In this document: positions 19,768-29,089 of the stretch, piece by piece
Numbering within the stretch: position 1 is the stretch's first letter
Layout: every line of letters starts with the position of its first letter
Source: Rhodopirellula sp.
GTDB taxonomy: Bacteria > Planctomycetota > Planctomycetia > Pirellulales > Pirellulaceae
Direction: 5' to 3'
Assembly: GCA_002690925.1 (NCBI GenBank)
Contig: NZGD01000206.1
Coordinates: forward strand, 1 to 44,370
Length of the DNA stretch: 44,370 nucleotides
Program-made: the position numbers and the translations under genes
Notes under the pieces: model-generated
Database searches by the model: none
Told to the model about the DNA's origin: nothing
What the model saw: only the letters and a program-made list of their open reading frames with translations

Positions 19768-21306
19768 TTAGGTGTCAGGCTGTTTTTGTTTGGCATCCCA
19801 GTCCAGCGGTCGTGTTCCAGTTTGTGCGTCTGCATTTGGTATTTGGACGTGATGTTTCCGCATCACTTCTATGATCGCTCGTTCGGTTTCAAAATCCGGT
19901 TTGAAGTTGCCGGGGCGATTGCCTCTTGCGAGATCCAGTGGCGTCCTTCCCTGTTTGTTCTTGCAGTTCCAGATCTCGATGTTTGCGCCCTTTGCATCGA
20001 GTAAACGGATCACCGTTGGAAGCGATTTGTAGGCCGCGGCATGCATGACGCTTTGGTTGTTTGAGTCAAGTTCATCTATGTCGTGGACATCTAAACCCAG
20101 CAGGTAGGTGACGGCGGCGAGGTGTTCCTCCGCAGTTCCTGGACCATCCGCGTTGGGACCTTCGTCGATTCCAGCAGCCATCAATAAAGCATTCTGCTTT
20201 TTTGCTGTTTTGGCCGTTGGGTCTGCTCCTAACGCGAGCAATGTTTTCATGTATGCCACATCCGCAGTAGATGCTGCGCACAGAAAAGGGGTCGCGCCCT
20301 TGACGGATATACGCAAACGTTTTCCACCGTTCTTTCGTTTGGGTTGATTTACGTCCGCACCATGCGCAACGAGAGCTTTGGCGAATTCCAAACTCGTGAT
20401 TGCACCTGAGCCGCGTGGAGGCGGGTTGCCTCGTTCGTTGTCGCCAATTTCAGGTTTGCGTACCCATGACAACGCATGCAGCGGTGCGAAGCCACTGCGG
20501 TCGTCGTTCGGGTTTGCTCCCGCCTTCAGGAGCATGAGGGCAAGTTCGAAGTGAGCGTTCTCAATGGCAAGCATCAACGGTGATAGTCCAGCTGTGCGTT
20601 TGCCTTGACTGGTGGGTTGTGCTTGCATGGTTTGATTGACATCGGTGTCATCGGCAAGCAAAAGCTTTACTACTTCGATGTGTCCATTACGAATCGCAAA
20701 CGTCAGTGCAGTAAATCCGGATGGCAGAGTGACGGTCCGATCGGCATCGTGTGCTAGCAGAACTTTCACGACTTCGGTATTCCCCGCAGCTGCGGCCCAC
20801 ATCAGTGCGGTCTGGCCGTGGTTGTCTTTTTGGTTGATCCGAGCGTCCGCGACAAGCAATGCTTTGACGGTGCCGGCATTCCCGGCTCGTGCTGCTGTCG
20901 CGAGCACGCGTTCGGCGCCGTCGCGTGTGGTGTTCGGGTCAGCCCCGTGACCCAGAAGTAAACGAACAGTCGCTTCTGATCCGTTTTGGCAAGCGATCGT
21001 GAGGGGTGAAATCCCGTAGGCCGTAAAGACATTGACCTTGGAGCCAGCGGCAATCAATGTCCGTGTGAGTTGCGGTTGGTCGTGGAACGCCGCCCAGTGC
21101 AACGCTGTCATGCCATCAGCTTGCGGTTCGTTGACGTCGGCTGCCGAGTTTAGCAGATGCTTTGTTGACGCGGTGTGTTGATTCTCTACTGCGTCGGCTA
21201 GCGGTGAATTGGGACTTTCCTTTGCGTTCCCAATGGACGACAAAGACAGTATTAGCAGCAGTGCTAACGCGTGCGGGACGCGGGATAGGGAGTTGGGTGT
21301 TTGCAA
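19768..21306 (-). CDS. exported ankyrin-repeat protein
   Basis: 512 residues from a TTG start at 21306 that gives a good signal peptide (LALLLILSLSSIGNA|KE). About nine or ten ankyrin repeats fill residues 60-480, for example GMTALHWAAFHDQPQLTRTL, GQTALMWAAAAGNTEVVKVL and GFTALTFAIRNGHIEVVKLL. A proline/glycine-rich insertion (RGNPPPRGSGAI) separates the repeats in the middle. Ankyrin arrays bind proteins, so a periplasmic scaffold or partner for the upstream enzymes is likely. The gene starts 10 bases after the DUF1552 stop on the same strand and completes a DUF1592-DUF1552-ankyrin operon, an arrangement also seen in other Planctomycetes as far as I recall. Confidence 0.9.
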   Translation of the reverse strand: MQTPNSLSRVPHALALLLILSLSSIGNAKESPNSPLADAVENQHTASTKHLLNSAADVNEPQADGMTALHWAAFHDQPQLTRTLIAAGSKVNVFTAYGISPLTIACQNGSEATVRLLLGHGADPNTTRDGAERVLATAARAGNAGTVKALLVADARINQKDNHGQTALMWAAAAGNTEVVKVLLAHDADRTVTLPSGFTALTFAIRNGHIEVVKLLLADDTDVNQTMQAQPTSQGKRTAGLSPLMLAIENAHFELALMLLKAGANPNDDRSGFAPLHALSWVRKPEIGDNERGNPPPRGSGAITSLEFAKALVAHGADVNQPKRKNGGKRLRISVKGATPFLCAASTADVAYMKTLLALGADPTAKTAKKQNALLMAAGIDEGPNADGPGTAEEHLAAVTYLLGLDVHDIDELDSNNQSVMHAAAYKSLPTVIRLLDAKGANIEIWNCKNKQGRTPLDLARGNRPGNFKPDFETERAIIEVMRKHHVQIPNADAQTGTRPLDWDAKQKQPDT

Positions 21307-21316
21307 CGTTTGTATT

Positions 21317-22678
21317 TTACGGTTTGCGTATGACTGTCAGTTCGGGGGAAGGCCCTGTCGAGTCCGCGAATGACTCCAGATCCAGCCCCATGCTTTGCAG
21401 AAGAGTCAGGTGAATATTGGCAAGCGGCGTATGTTCCGGATATTCGATGTGCTTTCCGCCGGTGAATCCCGCGGCGGTTCCGCCCGCAACAATCGTTGGC
21501 AGGTTGGTGTGATCATGTACATTCGGATTGCCCATCCCGCTGCCAAGCATACATGCCGTACTGTTGAGTAGAGGTGTGCTGCGCTCCTCAGTAGCAGCAA
21601 GCTGGGTCAGCAGGTACGCGAATAGGGATACGTGGAACCGATTGATTTTGGCGAGTCGCTCAATCTTCTTGGGATTGTTGCCGTGGTGACTTAGAGGGTG
21701 GTGGGATTCAGGTACGCCAACTTCCGGGTAGCTACGTTTCGAAGTTTCTCTGGCGAGTTGGAACGTAATGACGCGAGTGAGATCAGCCTGCATGGCAAGC
21801 ACTTGCAGATCAATTAGCAATTTGGCGTGTTCTTCGTAGGATGCTGGAACGCCCAGGGGCCGTTCCAGGTCGCGACCGTCGCCATTGTTTTGATCTGACT
21901 CAGACTTTGCCAAGCGTCGTTCGACGCTGCGAATTGATTGCAGGTATTGGTCGAGAATACGTTTGTCGACAGCCCCCACTTGTTGCTTCAGTTTTGCAAG
22001 TTCGTCAGCCATCGAGTCCAGCAAACTGGACTGTTGCTTACGTGATTGGGCGCGCTCACTCGCTGTGCCACCTTGGCCAAACATTGCCTCGAATACAATT
22101 CTAGGGTGTGCTTCAGACGGCAACGGGGTTGTTGGTGAGGACCAAGAAAGGTTGTTTTGGTATGCACATGCGTAGCCGTTATCGCATTGACCTGCCATCT
22201 GGGTCAGATCCATGGATAATTCCATCGATGGCAATTTAGTATCTTTGCCAATATGTTGCGCCGCGATTTGATCCGCTGTCGTGCCCAGAAAGTAGTCGGT
22301 TGACTCCGTATGTTTGGCTGTGGAACAGCTTAGAAATGCAGAATTGGAGGTCGCGTGAGATCCGGGGTATGCCTTCGCAAGTTCCAAGTTGGTGAGGACA
22401 TTGATCTGGTCTCGTACTGGGGTGAGAGGCTCGAGAATGTACGGAAGTTGGCTGAGATTCGAGTCTGTTGGTGTCCAGCGCGAATGATCACAACCCATGG
22501 GCATATAAACGTACTGCAATCGTTGGACTGTTTGTCTGGCCAATGCGTGGGCAGCCGCGGGGCCCGCAGGTAACATGGCGTCCAGTAGCGGGATACCCAG
22601 GACGGCACTCGCAGTTCTGAGAGCGGTGCGCCGGGAAAGGCATTTGCCCGTGATATACGTTCCTGCGTTAAAGGTCAT
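21317..22678 (-). CDS. DUF1552 domain protein
   Basis: 453 residues from ATG 22678, chosen because AGAGGA lies 8 bases upstream and because the start overlaps the stop of the DUF1592 gene (ATGA). A twin-arginine-like export signal is present near the N-terminus (LSRRTALRTASAVLGIPLLD). The body follows the DUF1552 pattern: QRLQYVYMPMGCDHSRWTP, HATSNSAFLSC, DQIAAQHIG and a C-terminal LANIHLTLLQSMGLDLESFADS, reminiscent of the alkaline phosphatase-like DUF1501 fold. The family is always found beside DUF1592-type cytochrome proteins in Planctomycetes; its reaction is unknown. Translational coupling to the upstream gene suggests the two products are made in equal amounts and may form a complex. 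Confidence 0.93.
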   Translation of the reverse strand: MTFNAGTYITGKCLSRRTALRTASAVLGIPLLDAMLPAGPAAAHALARQTVQRLQYVYMPMGCDHSRWTPTDSNLSQLPYILEPLTPVRDQINVLTNLELAKAYPGSHATSNSAFLSCSTAKHTESTDYFLGTTADQIAAQHIGKDTKLPSMELSMDLTQMAGQCDNGYACAYQNNLSWSSPTTPLPSEAHPRIVFEAMFGQGGTASERAQSRKQQSSLLDSMADELAKLKQQVGAVDKRILDQYLQSIRSVERRLAKSESDQNNGDGRDLERPLGVPASYEEHAKLLIDLQVLAMQADLTRVITFQLARETSKRSYPEVGVPESHHPLSHHGNNPKKIERLAKINRFHVSLFAYLLTQLAATEERSTPLLNSTACMLGSGMGNPNVHDHTNLPTIVAGGTAAGFTGGKHIEYPEHTPLANIHLTLLQSMGLDLESFADSTGPSPELTVIRKP

Positions 22679-25062
22679 GGGGAGATCCTCTGTTGAAATG
22701 GGACGCTGCGAACGATTCCCTGGATGATTGCTGAAAGGCAAAAGTCATTCTCGTGGGCATCTCGCACTATTTTGCGTACTGCTGGTGCATCGCACAATTC
22801 TATTCCCCGCCCCAAAGCAAAGGTGAGCAGCTTTTCTGCGAATGCCGTAACAAATAGGTCAGGCTGCTCCAAAAGTGCCGCTTCTAGCCCGGCGATGTCG
22901 TCAAATTGCGTTCCATTTGGCATCTGGCCGTTGGTGAGAATGGGCGTGTCGTGATCGCGTTCTCTCCAACGTCCCACGGCGTCGTAGTTTTCCATTGCAA
23001 AGCCAATGGGGTCCATCAAGTCATGGCAGCTCGCACAAGCAGGGTCTTGGCGGTGTTGCAGGAGCCGGTCCCGGATACTTGCTAATGCACCCACCGATGA
23101 TTGCTCATCCAGCGCAGGAACGTCATCAGGTGGTGGTGGCGCTGGGGCTCCTAAAATATTTTCCAGCACCCAGTTGCCACGCACGACCGGTGATGTGCGA
23201 GTAGCGTAAGATGTAATCGTCAGAATACTTGCTTGCCGCAGTATCCCGCCTCGCCGGTCATTGCTTGCCAAATGGACACGACGGTATCGGCTTCCTGAGA
23301 CTCCTTTGATTTCGTAATGTTTGGCAAGCCTTTCATTTAAAAATGTATGTTGGGGTTGGAGCAGTTCTAGAACGCTACGGTCCTCACTGATCAACTGCTC
23401 AAAATGGAGCTCCGTCTCGCGACGCATTGCCTGGCGTAGGTTGTCATCGAAGTCAGGAAATCTGCGGGCGTCAGGAGTGATTGCGTCAAGGTTGCGAAGC
23501 TGTAGCCATTGGCTGGCAAAGTTTGTTGCCAGATTGCTTGTCCGAGTGTCTTCGAACATGCGTTGGACTTGATTAGTCAGCACCTCAGGTCGACTCAGGA
23601 CGCCTTGCTCCGCCAAATCGAGAAGCTCGTCATCTGGTAGTGAGCTCCAAAGAAAAAATGATAAACGGGACGCAAGCTCAAAGTCGTTGATGTTGTACGC
23701 CATGTTTGGGGTGAAAGTCTCAGGTTTTGACTCAATTTTAAAAAGGAAGTGGGGGCTTGTTAGAATGGCGGCCAGCCCAGCTTGGATTCCGGATTCGAAG
23801 CCGCTTTTAGCGTTTTCGATTTCAAAGAAACGGAGTAAACGACTCAGGTCCTCTTTGGTTACTGGTCGACGGTAGGCACGGCGCGCCAGTGTTCGAAGCA
23901 CAAGCGTTGCAGCCGCTTCGGAGGATAATTTGTCGCTTGGCCTTGAGACAAAAATCCGCTGCTGACTTGGGGTCGGAACCTCAGGTTTGTGTTGCGGGAT
24001 TTCGCTGTGTGGTGGAAAAGGTCCGGTGATGGAAAGTTCGTATATCGCTGGACTCAACCGTGGGTGCCGGTGCAAGTTGAAATGAACGTTCAACGGCTGG
24101 CGAATTGTTTCTTCTAGCGAACCCGATTTCCGCTGGAAGGTTGCGCCGATTCGGTGTGGACCTGAAGTCACATGGATACGCGTGGTCAGGCGTCCATCGT
24201 CAAAGTCTGCAAGCGTTCCGGATGGCGGTGGTTCAACCACCAATGTTGCTTCGCACTTTTTGTCAACGAGGATCACCAGTTCATGTTTCTCTTTTAGTCC
24301 TTCCACCTCATCGTTACGGTCGCGAGTGAGTCGTATTTGCACCTCATAAGTACCGGACTGTTGAAAGTGGTGGAGAAAAGCACCGCCACCACGGGTTCCA
24401 AGTGGCAGGCCAAGAACATGCTTTTCTTGGGTGACATCGGGTCTGATGCGGTAGGTTCTGCCAATAGGCGTTGAAGCAAGTAAGCCAACTGCCTGCTGCG
24501 AAATCTTGCGTGCTGCTGCCAGGTAGCGAGCTATCAGCGTGGGCGGTAAATGACGCATGCGAGTGTGGTCGAACCCGTCACTCGATTCGTCAGCAGGAAG
24601 ATACTCAGTCGGATCGATTTCAAGATCCAGAAGATCACGGATCGCGTTTTTATACTCTGTTCGATTGAGACGCTTGAATACGGGAAAGTTTCCCGGTTGT
24701 GGCGTTTGAAGAGCCGCAGCATCGAGTGTGGTAGTGAGGTGACTCAGGGCAGATTTGTACTGTTTGAGTGTCGGTCTCTCTGAGGCCTGAGGAGGCATCT
24801 GTCCGGTACGAATTTTGCGGACGACGCGTTCCCAGGTGTCACTATGCTGCTCGATGGGTTGGTCGAGCAAGCTCGCAAGGTCCAATTCGCCTGCGGGAGC
24901 GTTACGGCCGTGGCAGTCAACACAGAATGTCCTCACAAGTCGCTGGTGAACCTGATCATCTGCGTGACAAGATCCTGGCAGCCACCAGACTGGCAGCAAA
25001 AGCAACCACAAGGAAAAACTAGGCTGCCAATGTCTCGGCAAAGTTTGTGATTTTACATTCAC
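22675..25062 (-). CDS. DUF1592-type cytochrome protein (DUF1587/1595/1592/1588/1585)
   Basis: 795 residues from a GTG at 25062, which places a signal peptide (SLWLLLLPVWWLPGSCHA|DD) at the N-terminus; a TTG at 25149 would add 29 unlikely residues. An N-terminal haem c motif CVDCH (47-51) opens a PSCyt1-like domain. The DUF1587 region reads FPVFKRLNRTEYKNAIRDLL, followed by a carbohydrate-binding-like beta domain. DUF1592 reads ELASRLSFFLWSSLPDDELL, DUF1588 CASCHDLMDPIGFAMENYD (second haem motif) and DUF1585 is the C-terminal AEKLLTFALGRGIE. This order is that of the large planctomycete di-haem proteins thought to work in periplasmic electron transfer. It is the first gene of a three-gene operon. 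Confidence 0.95.
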   Translation of the reverse strand: MNVKSQTLPRHWQPSFSLWLLLLPVWWLPGSCHADDQVHQRLVRTFCVDCHGRNAPAGELDLASLLDQPIEQHSDTWERVVRKIRTGQMPPQASERPTLKQYKSALSHLTTTLDAAALQTPQPGNFPVFKRLNRTEYKNAIRDLLDLEIDPTEYLPADESSDGFDHTRMRHLPPTLIARYLAAARKISQQAVGLLASTPIGRTYRIRPDVTQEKHVLGLPLGTRGGGAFLHHFQQSGTYEVQIRLTRDRNDEVEGLKEKHELVILVDKKCEATLVVEPPPSGTLADFDDGRLTTRIHVTSGPHRIGATFQRKSGSLEETIRQPLNVHFNLHRHPRLSPAIYELSITGPFPPHSEIPQHKPEVPTPSQQRIFVSRPSDKLSSEAAATLVLRTLARRAYRRPVTKEDLSRLLRFFEIENAKSGFESGIQAGLAAILTSPHFLFKIESKPETFTPNMAYNINDFELASRLSFFLWSSLPDDELLDLAEQGVLSRPEVLTNQVQRMFEDTRTSNLATNFASQWLQLRNLDAITPDARRFPDFDDNLRQAMRRETELHFEQLISEDRSVLELLQPQHTFLNERLAKHYEIKGVSGSRYRRVHLASNDRRGGILRQASILTITSYATRTSPVVRGNWVLENILGAPAPPPPDDVPALDEQSSVGALASIRDRLLQHRQDPACASCHDLMDPIGFAMENYDAVGRWRERDHDTPILTNGQMPNGTQFDDIAGLEAALLEQPDLFVTAFAEKLLTFALGRGIELCDAPAVRKIVRDAHENDFCLSAIIQGIVRSVPFQQRISP

Positions 25063-25977
25063 GGGAAAAAACGATAGGGATGAAATGCATGGCCAAAGTG
25101 CAGGATTTAACAGAGCAAAAAAAGCTACGTTGCATGAACACGCAGACAAGAGAACACGTCTGTGCTGCCTCCGCTCTCTTCTGTTAGCCCCTACTGTAAC
25201 AACGGTTCATGTGCACTGCGGGAAATTTCTGAACAAATGGTCTCCGGTGCTTTGTGGGTCACGTGCGTGTTGTGGGCGATGAAATCAGTGGGCATAAGGC
25301 CCTGGTCCACATCACCGGCCCGGTTTCTTTCAAAGGGAAGACGCAGCATGAGCTTGTGAATGTGGTTTTCAAAGGGCGGACTCCTTGCGTTTGAATTTGC
25401 TTGCTTCTCGGATCGGGGCGGACTGGGTCGGATTGGTCGCAGTTGGGGGCGGCGAAGGGCTGGCTCTGGCCGTCCGAGGAGGGCAATATTCGTTCGACGC
25501 CCTGCTTGTGTTTGGTGCTCTCGGGTTGCAGCCACGGGAGGCTGCAATGCTAGCTTTGTTTGTGGCGGGGATTCACGGTTTGTCGTCTAAGTCCACTGGC
25601 AGCAACGCAATTTGCTCAGGCTGCCTATTGTACGCAAGGGTTAAACGCAACGGTTTTGACGCGGCACGGACTTGAAGTTTTGTCAGAACACTAAAGGAAG
25701 AATTTAGCAAATCGGTCCACATGAACGATCAACACAGTAGGACCGAGGTTGTCGTGTGTTTTGACACAATATCGCGGCGTCACAGTTTCGATCGCAGTGA
25801 AGGGGCTGAGGCCATCGTTCAGGCGTGATTGTGTTACATGATGACGCGTCTGTGGACAACGCGAACGCTCGTCGTTGAGAAAAAAGAGCATCCAGACGGT
25901 AAATGTCATGGGTCCGGTAGTAGAGTGATGTTAGGTGGCAGGATGTCGAATCGCGCGAACGGAGTCAGTAGCAGCGA
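25063..25977. other. divergent spacer, possible decayed membrane gene
   Basis: About 900 bases between the divergent DUF1592 and TolC genes. One plus-strand frame (25385-25675) reads hydrophobic and protein-like in its middle (FDALLVFGALGLQPREAAML), recalling the end of lysylphosphatidylglycerol synthase/YbhN-type membrane proteins, but has no good start or context. It may be a remnant; nothing else is seen. Confidence 0.35.
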
Positions 25978-28632
25978 ATGTATGCAACCGAGAGGCATCT
26001 TGTTTCTTTCAGCATCGCGTTTTTCGTGGGGGTATGGGTGTTGGGCTGCGCAAAAAGTCGCCAGCAGTATCAGCGTTCTGCAGATCGTGAGGTTCATTCT
26101 GCGATAGCAGAACGCAACCATGACCCTCGATGGCATACGGCGAGCTATGGAATCGGCATGAATCCAGAGAGTCGCTTCTTCGAACCTTACAACCAGAATT
26201 GTCCACCAAGTCCAGTGGATGATCCCTCGTCTCATCGATACATGAAGTGTGTTGACGGGATGAAAGGTTGGGATCAGTGGGATGACTACGGCGTACGCTC
26301 CCGTTTGGACAATCCAAAATGGGAGGAGAGCCTTGGGCAGTATGGTCCCTTGAACGATGCGGGGGACTACGTTCTTAACCTCGATTCTGCTGTCGAGCTG
26401 GCTTATCTTCATTCGCCGCAGAATCAGACGCAGCTGGAGACGCTTTATTTATCAGCTCTGGACGTAACGAGAGAGCGGTTCCGGCTTGATACGCAGTTCT
26501 TTGGTGGCCTTGGCGTCTTTTACAGGCACAATGGCAACGTCGTGCCCGCTGCGATTCAGTATGATGGGATTTCCGGAAATTATATCATCAGCGAGCCGTT
26601 TGAGGGCATCCAGGGTAATCGGGTCACGATTGGAACCGGAAACTCGCCCGTGGAACTTCGGCGCAAGTATGCTACCGCGGGTGAATTGCTCGTAGGCTTC
26701 GCAAACTCCTTCGTTGTGGAGTTTACTGGTGAAGATGTTGGTTTGGCGAACTCGATTGCTAACTTCACTTTTATTCAGCCTTTGCTACGTGGGGCCGGTC
26801 GTGATGTTGCGCTCGAGCAGTTGACTTTTACCGAGCGGAACCTGCTTGCTAACCTACGGGCTTATAGTCAGTATCGACAAGGCTTTTACACGTTGGTTGC
26901 GGTCGGCGATCTTGGGGTAAGTGGCCCTGTTCGTAACTCGCGCAATACAAGATTGTCAGTCTTCTCAGGAGTGGGTGGCGTTAACGGGTTTGTTGGGCTT
27001 CTGCAGCAGCAGCAGCAAATCAGGAATGCTGAAGATAATCTTAAACTTCAATTGCAAAGCCTGCGGCGTCTCGAGGCGTTCCTGGAAACCGGCATGATTG
27101 ACTTGGTTCAGGTCGAGCAGTTCAGGCAAAACATTGAGTCCGAACGGGTTTCGTTGTTATTATCCAAGAACGCATATCTCCGTTCGTTTGATAACTACAA
27201 AAAAGACACGTTGGGTCTGCCGCCTGATACACCGCTGGGTTTGGATGACACTTTGATACAGCAGTTTCAGCTCATTGCAGATGACGCGGTGGCAGTTCAG
27301 GCTCAGCTCGCGAACCAGCAGATCCTCATGGGCGAACTTGATGACGCCGTGGGGCTTGAGGAACTTGATGTTGTCGTTCTGCAAATCGCAAAACTGTCAC
27401 AGGAGGTCGGCAGGCTGATTGAGGCAGCGTTTGCTGATATCGAGCAGATGCATGGTGAGTTGCCGAAGCGGTTTGAGTTCATGGATGAGGCAGCGAGAAA
27501 CGAACTCGCCCTTGAGGTAGAGTCACTCGAACGCGACGCGGCAAAGCTCAAGGTAGAGTTCGCGAAGGTATCCGCGATGATTGTGGCTTTGTCCGGAGGT
27601 GCGGATACCGGCGTCAATCGCACAGCTAGGTTGCTAAGGCAGAATGCAACCGATGCAATGGCGGACCTCAAACGCTTATCGCAAAATGCGATTCTTATTC
27701 AGGCGAGAGCGCGATTGGAGAGTGTCTCGATTGAACCGATCGAACTCGATGCTCATGATGCGATGAAGATCGCGTTGGAGAATCGACTGGATTTTATGAA
27801 TGGGCGAGCAGCATTAGTCGATAGTTGGCGTCTAATTGCGGTGAGTGCAGATGCGTTGCAGTCGACGCTCAATGTGACCAGCTCTGGAACAGTGTTAACC
27901 GACCGGAATGATCCGCTTGCATTTCGTGCGTCAACGGCAAGCATGCGTCTTGGTTTAGAATTTGATGCACCTTTCACGCGGCTTGTTGAGCGTAATGCCT
28001 ATCGTGAATCGTTGATCAATTATCAACGCAGTCGCCGTGGTTTCATTCAATCACATGATGCGTTGCAGGTCGATCTTCGTGTCATACTGCGAGAAATCAA
28101 GCAGCTTGAGGAGAGTCTAGAGATTCAAAGGAGATCGGTTGCGATCGCAATTCGTCGTGTTGATCTGACGCAAGCAAGGCTTGAGGCTCCTGCGCGTCCG
28201 GCACAGCCAGGGCAGCGGCCACCTCAACTTGGTCCAACTGCTGCAATCAATCTGATTTCCGCCCAAGCCTCGCTGCGGGATACACAGAATCGTTTCCTTG
28301 CAACTTGGCTTAATTACTACGCTGCGAAAATGCGTCTCGCCCGAGAGTTGGGCGTGATGACATTAGACACCGATGGGAAGTGGCTAGAAGAACCTCTTCC
28401 AAACGCCAAACTCAATGGGGTCCGGCCACCGCAAGCTTTACAGGGGCTTATCGATCCTGAGGCCTTAAGCGAGTTGGGAGAGACCGCGGATCTAATTCCT
28501 CCTGATGTTTCTGAGGAGTTCATTAAATTAGTGGAGTCACTTCCAGAAAAGTTTCAGCTTCCGATTCCACGGTCTGTTGAGCAGAACGCGGCGTTATCGG
28601 ATTCCAATGGTTCCGTGAATAGCGGAAAATGA
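25978..28632 (+). CDS. TolC-family outer-membrane efflux lipoprotein, extra long
   Basis: 884 residues, about twice the usual 450-500 of TolC-like proteins. It starts with a lipoprotein signal (FSIAFFVGVWVLGC24). Residues about 130-330 give the first outer-membrane efflux repeat (LNLDSAVELAYLHSPQNQTQLET, FTFIQPLLRGAGRDVALEQL). A Gln run (QQQQQ, bases 27004-27018) is followed by coiled-coil text. Residues about 430-580 are an extra helical insertion (LDEL, EVESLERDAAKLKVEFAKV) with no counterpart in standard TolC. The second repeat follows (DAMKIALENRLDFMNGRAALVD). It heads the set with two HlyD adaptors and a permease, so it is the outer-membrane channel of that exporter. A GGAG lies 14 bases before the ATG, further than usual. 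Confidence 0.88.
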   Translation: MYATERHLVSFSIAFFVGVWVLGCAKSRQQYQRSADREVHSAIAERNHDPRWHTASYGIGMNPESRFFEPYNQNCPPSPVDDPSSHRYMKCVDGMKGWDQWDDYGVRSRLDNPKWEESLGQYGPLNDAGDYVLNLDSAVELAYLHSPQNQTQLETLYLSALDVTRERFRLDTQFFGGLGVFYRHNGNVVPAAIQYDGISGNYIISEPFEGIQGNRVTIGTGNSPVELRRKYATAGELLVGFANSFVVEFTGEDVGLANSIANFTFIQPLLRGAGRDVALEQLTFTERNLLANLRAYSQYRQGFYTLVAVGDLGVSGPVRNSRNTRLSVFSGVGGVNGFVGLLQQQQQIRNAEDNLKLQLQSLRRLEAFLETGMIDLVQVEQFRQNIESERVSLLLSKNAYLRSFDNYKKDTLGLPPDTPLGLDDTLIQQFQLIADDAVAVQAQLANQQILMGELDDAVGLEELDVVVLQIAKLSQEVGRLIEAAFADIEQMHGELPKRFEFMDEAARNELALEVESLERDAAKLKVEFAKVSAMIVALSGGADTGVNRTARLLRQNATDAMADLKRLSQNAILIQARARLESVSIEPIELDAHDAMKIALENRLDFMNGRAALVDSWRLIAVSADALQSTLNVTSSGTVLTDRNDPLAFRASTASMRLGLEFDAPFTRLVERNAYRESLINYQRSRRGFIQSHDALQVDLRVILREIKQLEESLEIQRRSVAIAIRRVDLTQARLEAPARPAQPGQRPPQLGPTAAINLISAQASLRDTQNRFLATWLNYYAAKMRLARELGVMTLDTDGKWLEEPLPNAKLNGVRPPQALQGLIDPEALSELGETADLIPPDVSEEFIKLVESLPEKFQLPIPRSVEQNAALSDSNGSVNSGK

Positions 28633-29089
28633 TGCCTCTGCGTTTGTGATTGAGGGGAGTGTCTACTGATGAATGACTTGAGCTTATGGCTTGGGTGACC
28701 GCGTTTTTGAGAAGGGTCTGTGTTGGTTCAATGAGCCAGTTAGATTGTTGAGTTTGTGTGATCGTCTTGGTAGGTAACCGGGGCGGAATATCCGGGCATG
28801 CGGAGGGTGTTTTGAAACGGAACGTAACAATGAGAGTGAAATGCGACGACGCTGGTTCGGTTTTCGCATAAATTGGAGTTTGGTGGTTTGGATACGCGTT
28901 TGCCTTTGGGCTGTGCTTTTGGAAGTTTGTGGTGATAGCTTGTGTGAGGTTCATGCGGGTGGTGGTGCCGCCGTTGGTTTGAGGTGAGAGTAAAGCATGT
29001 TCCGTTGAAGTTGTGTTGATGTTTCCTTATGCACCAAAGTTGGGTGACATTCGCCTCATTTGAATAGAGTCTCCAGAAAGTGTGTTGTG
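28633..29089. other. spacer between TolC and first HlyD gene
   Basis: About 450 bases without a supported gene. The length suggests that the two adaptor genes and the permease may have their own promoter, but no hexamer pair could be named. Confidence 0.45.
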
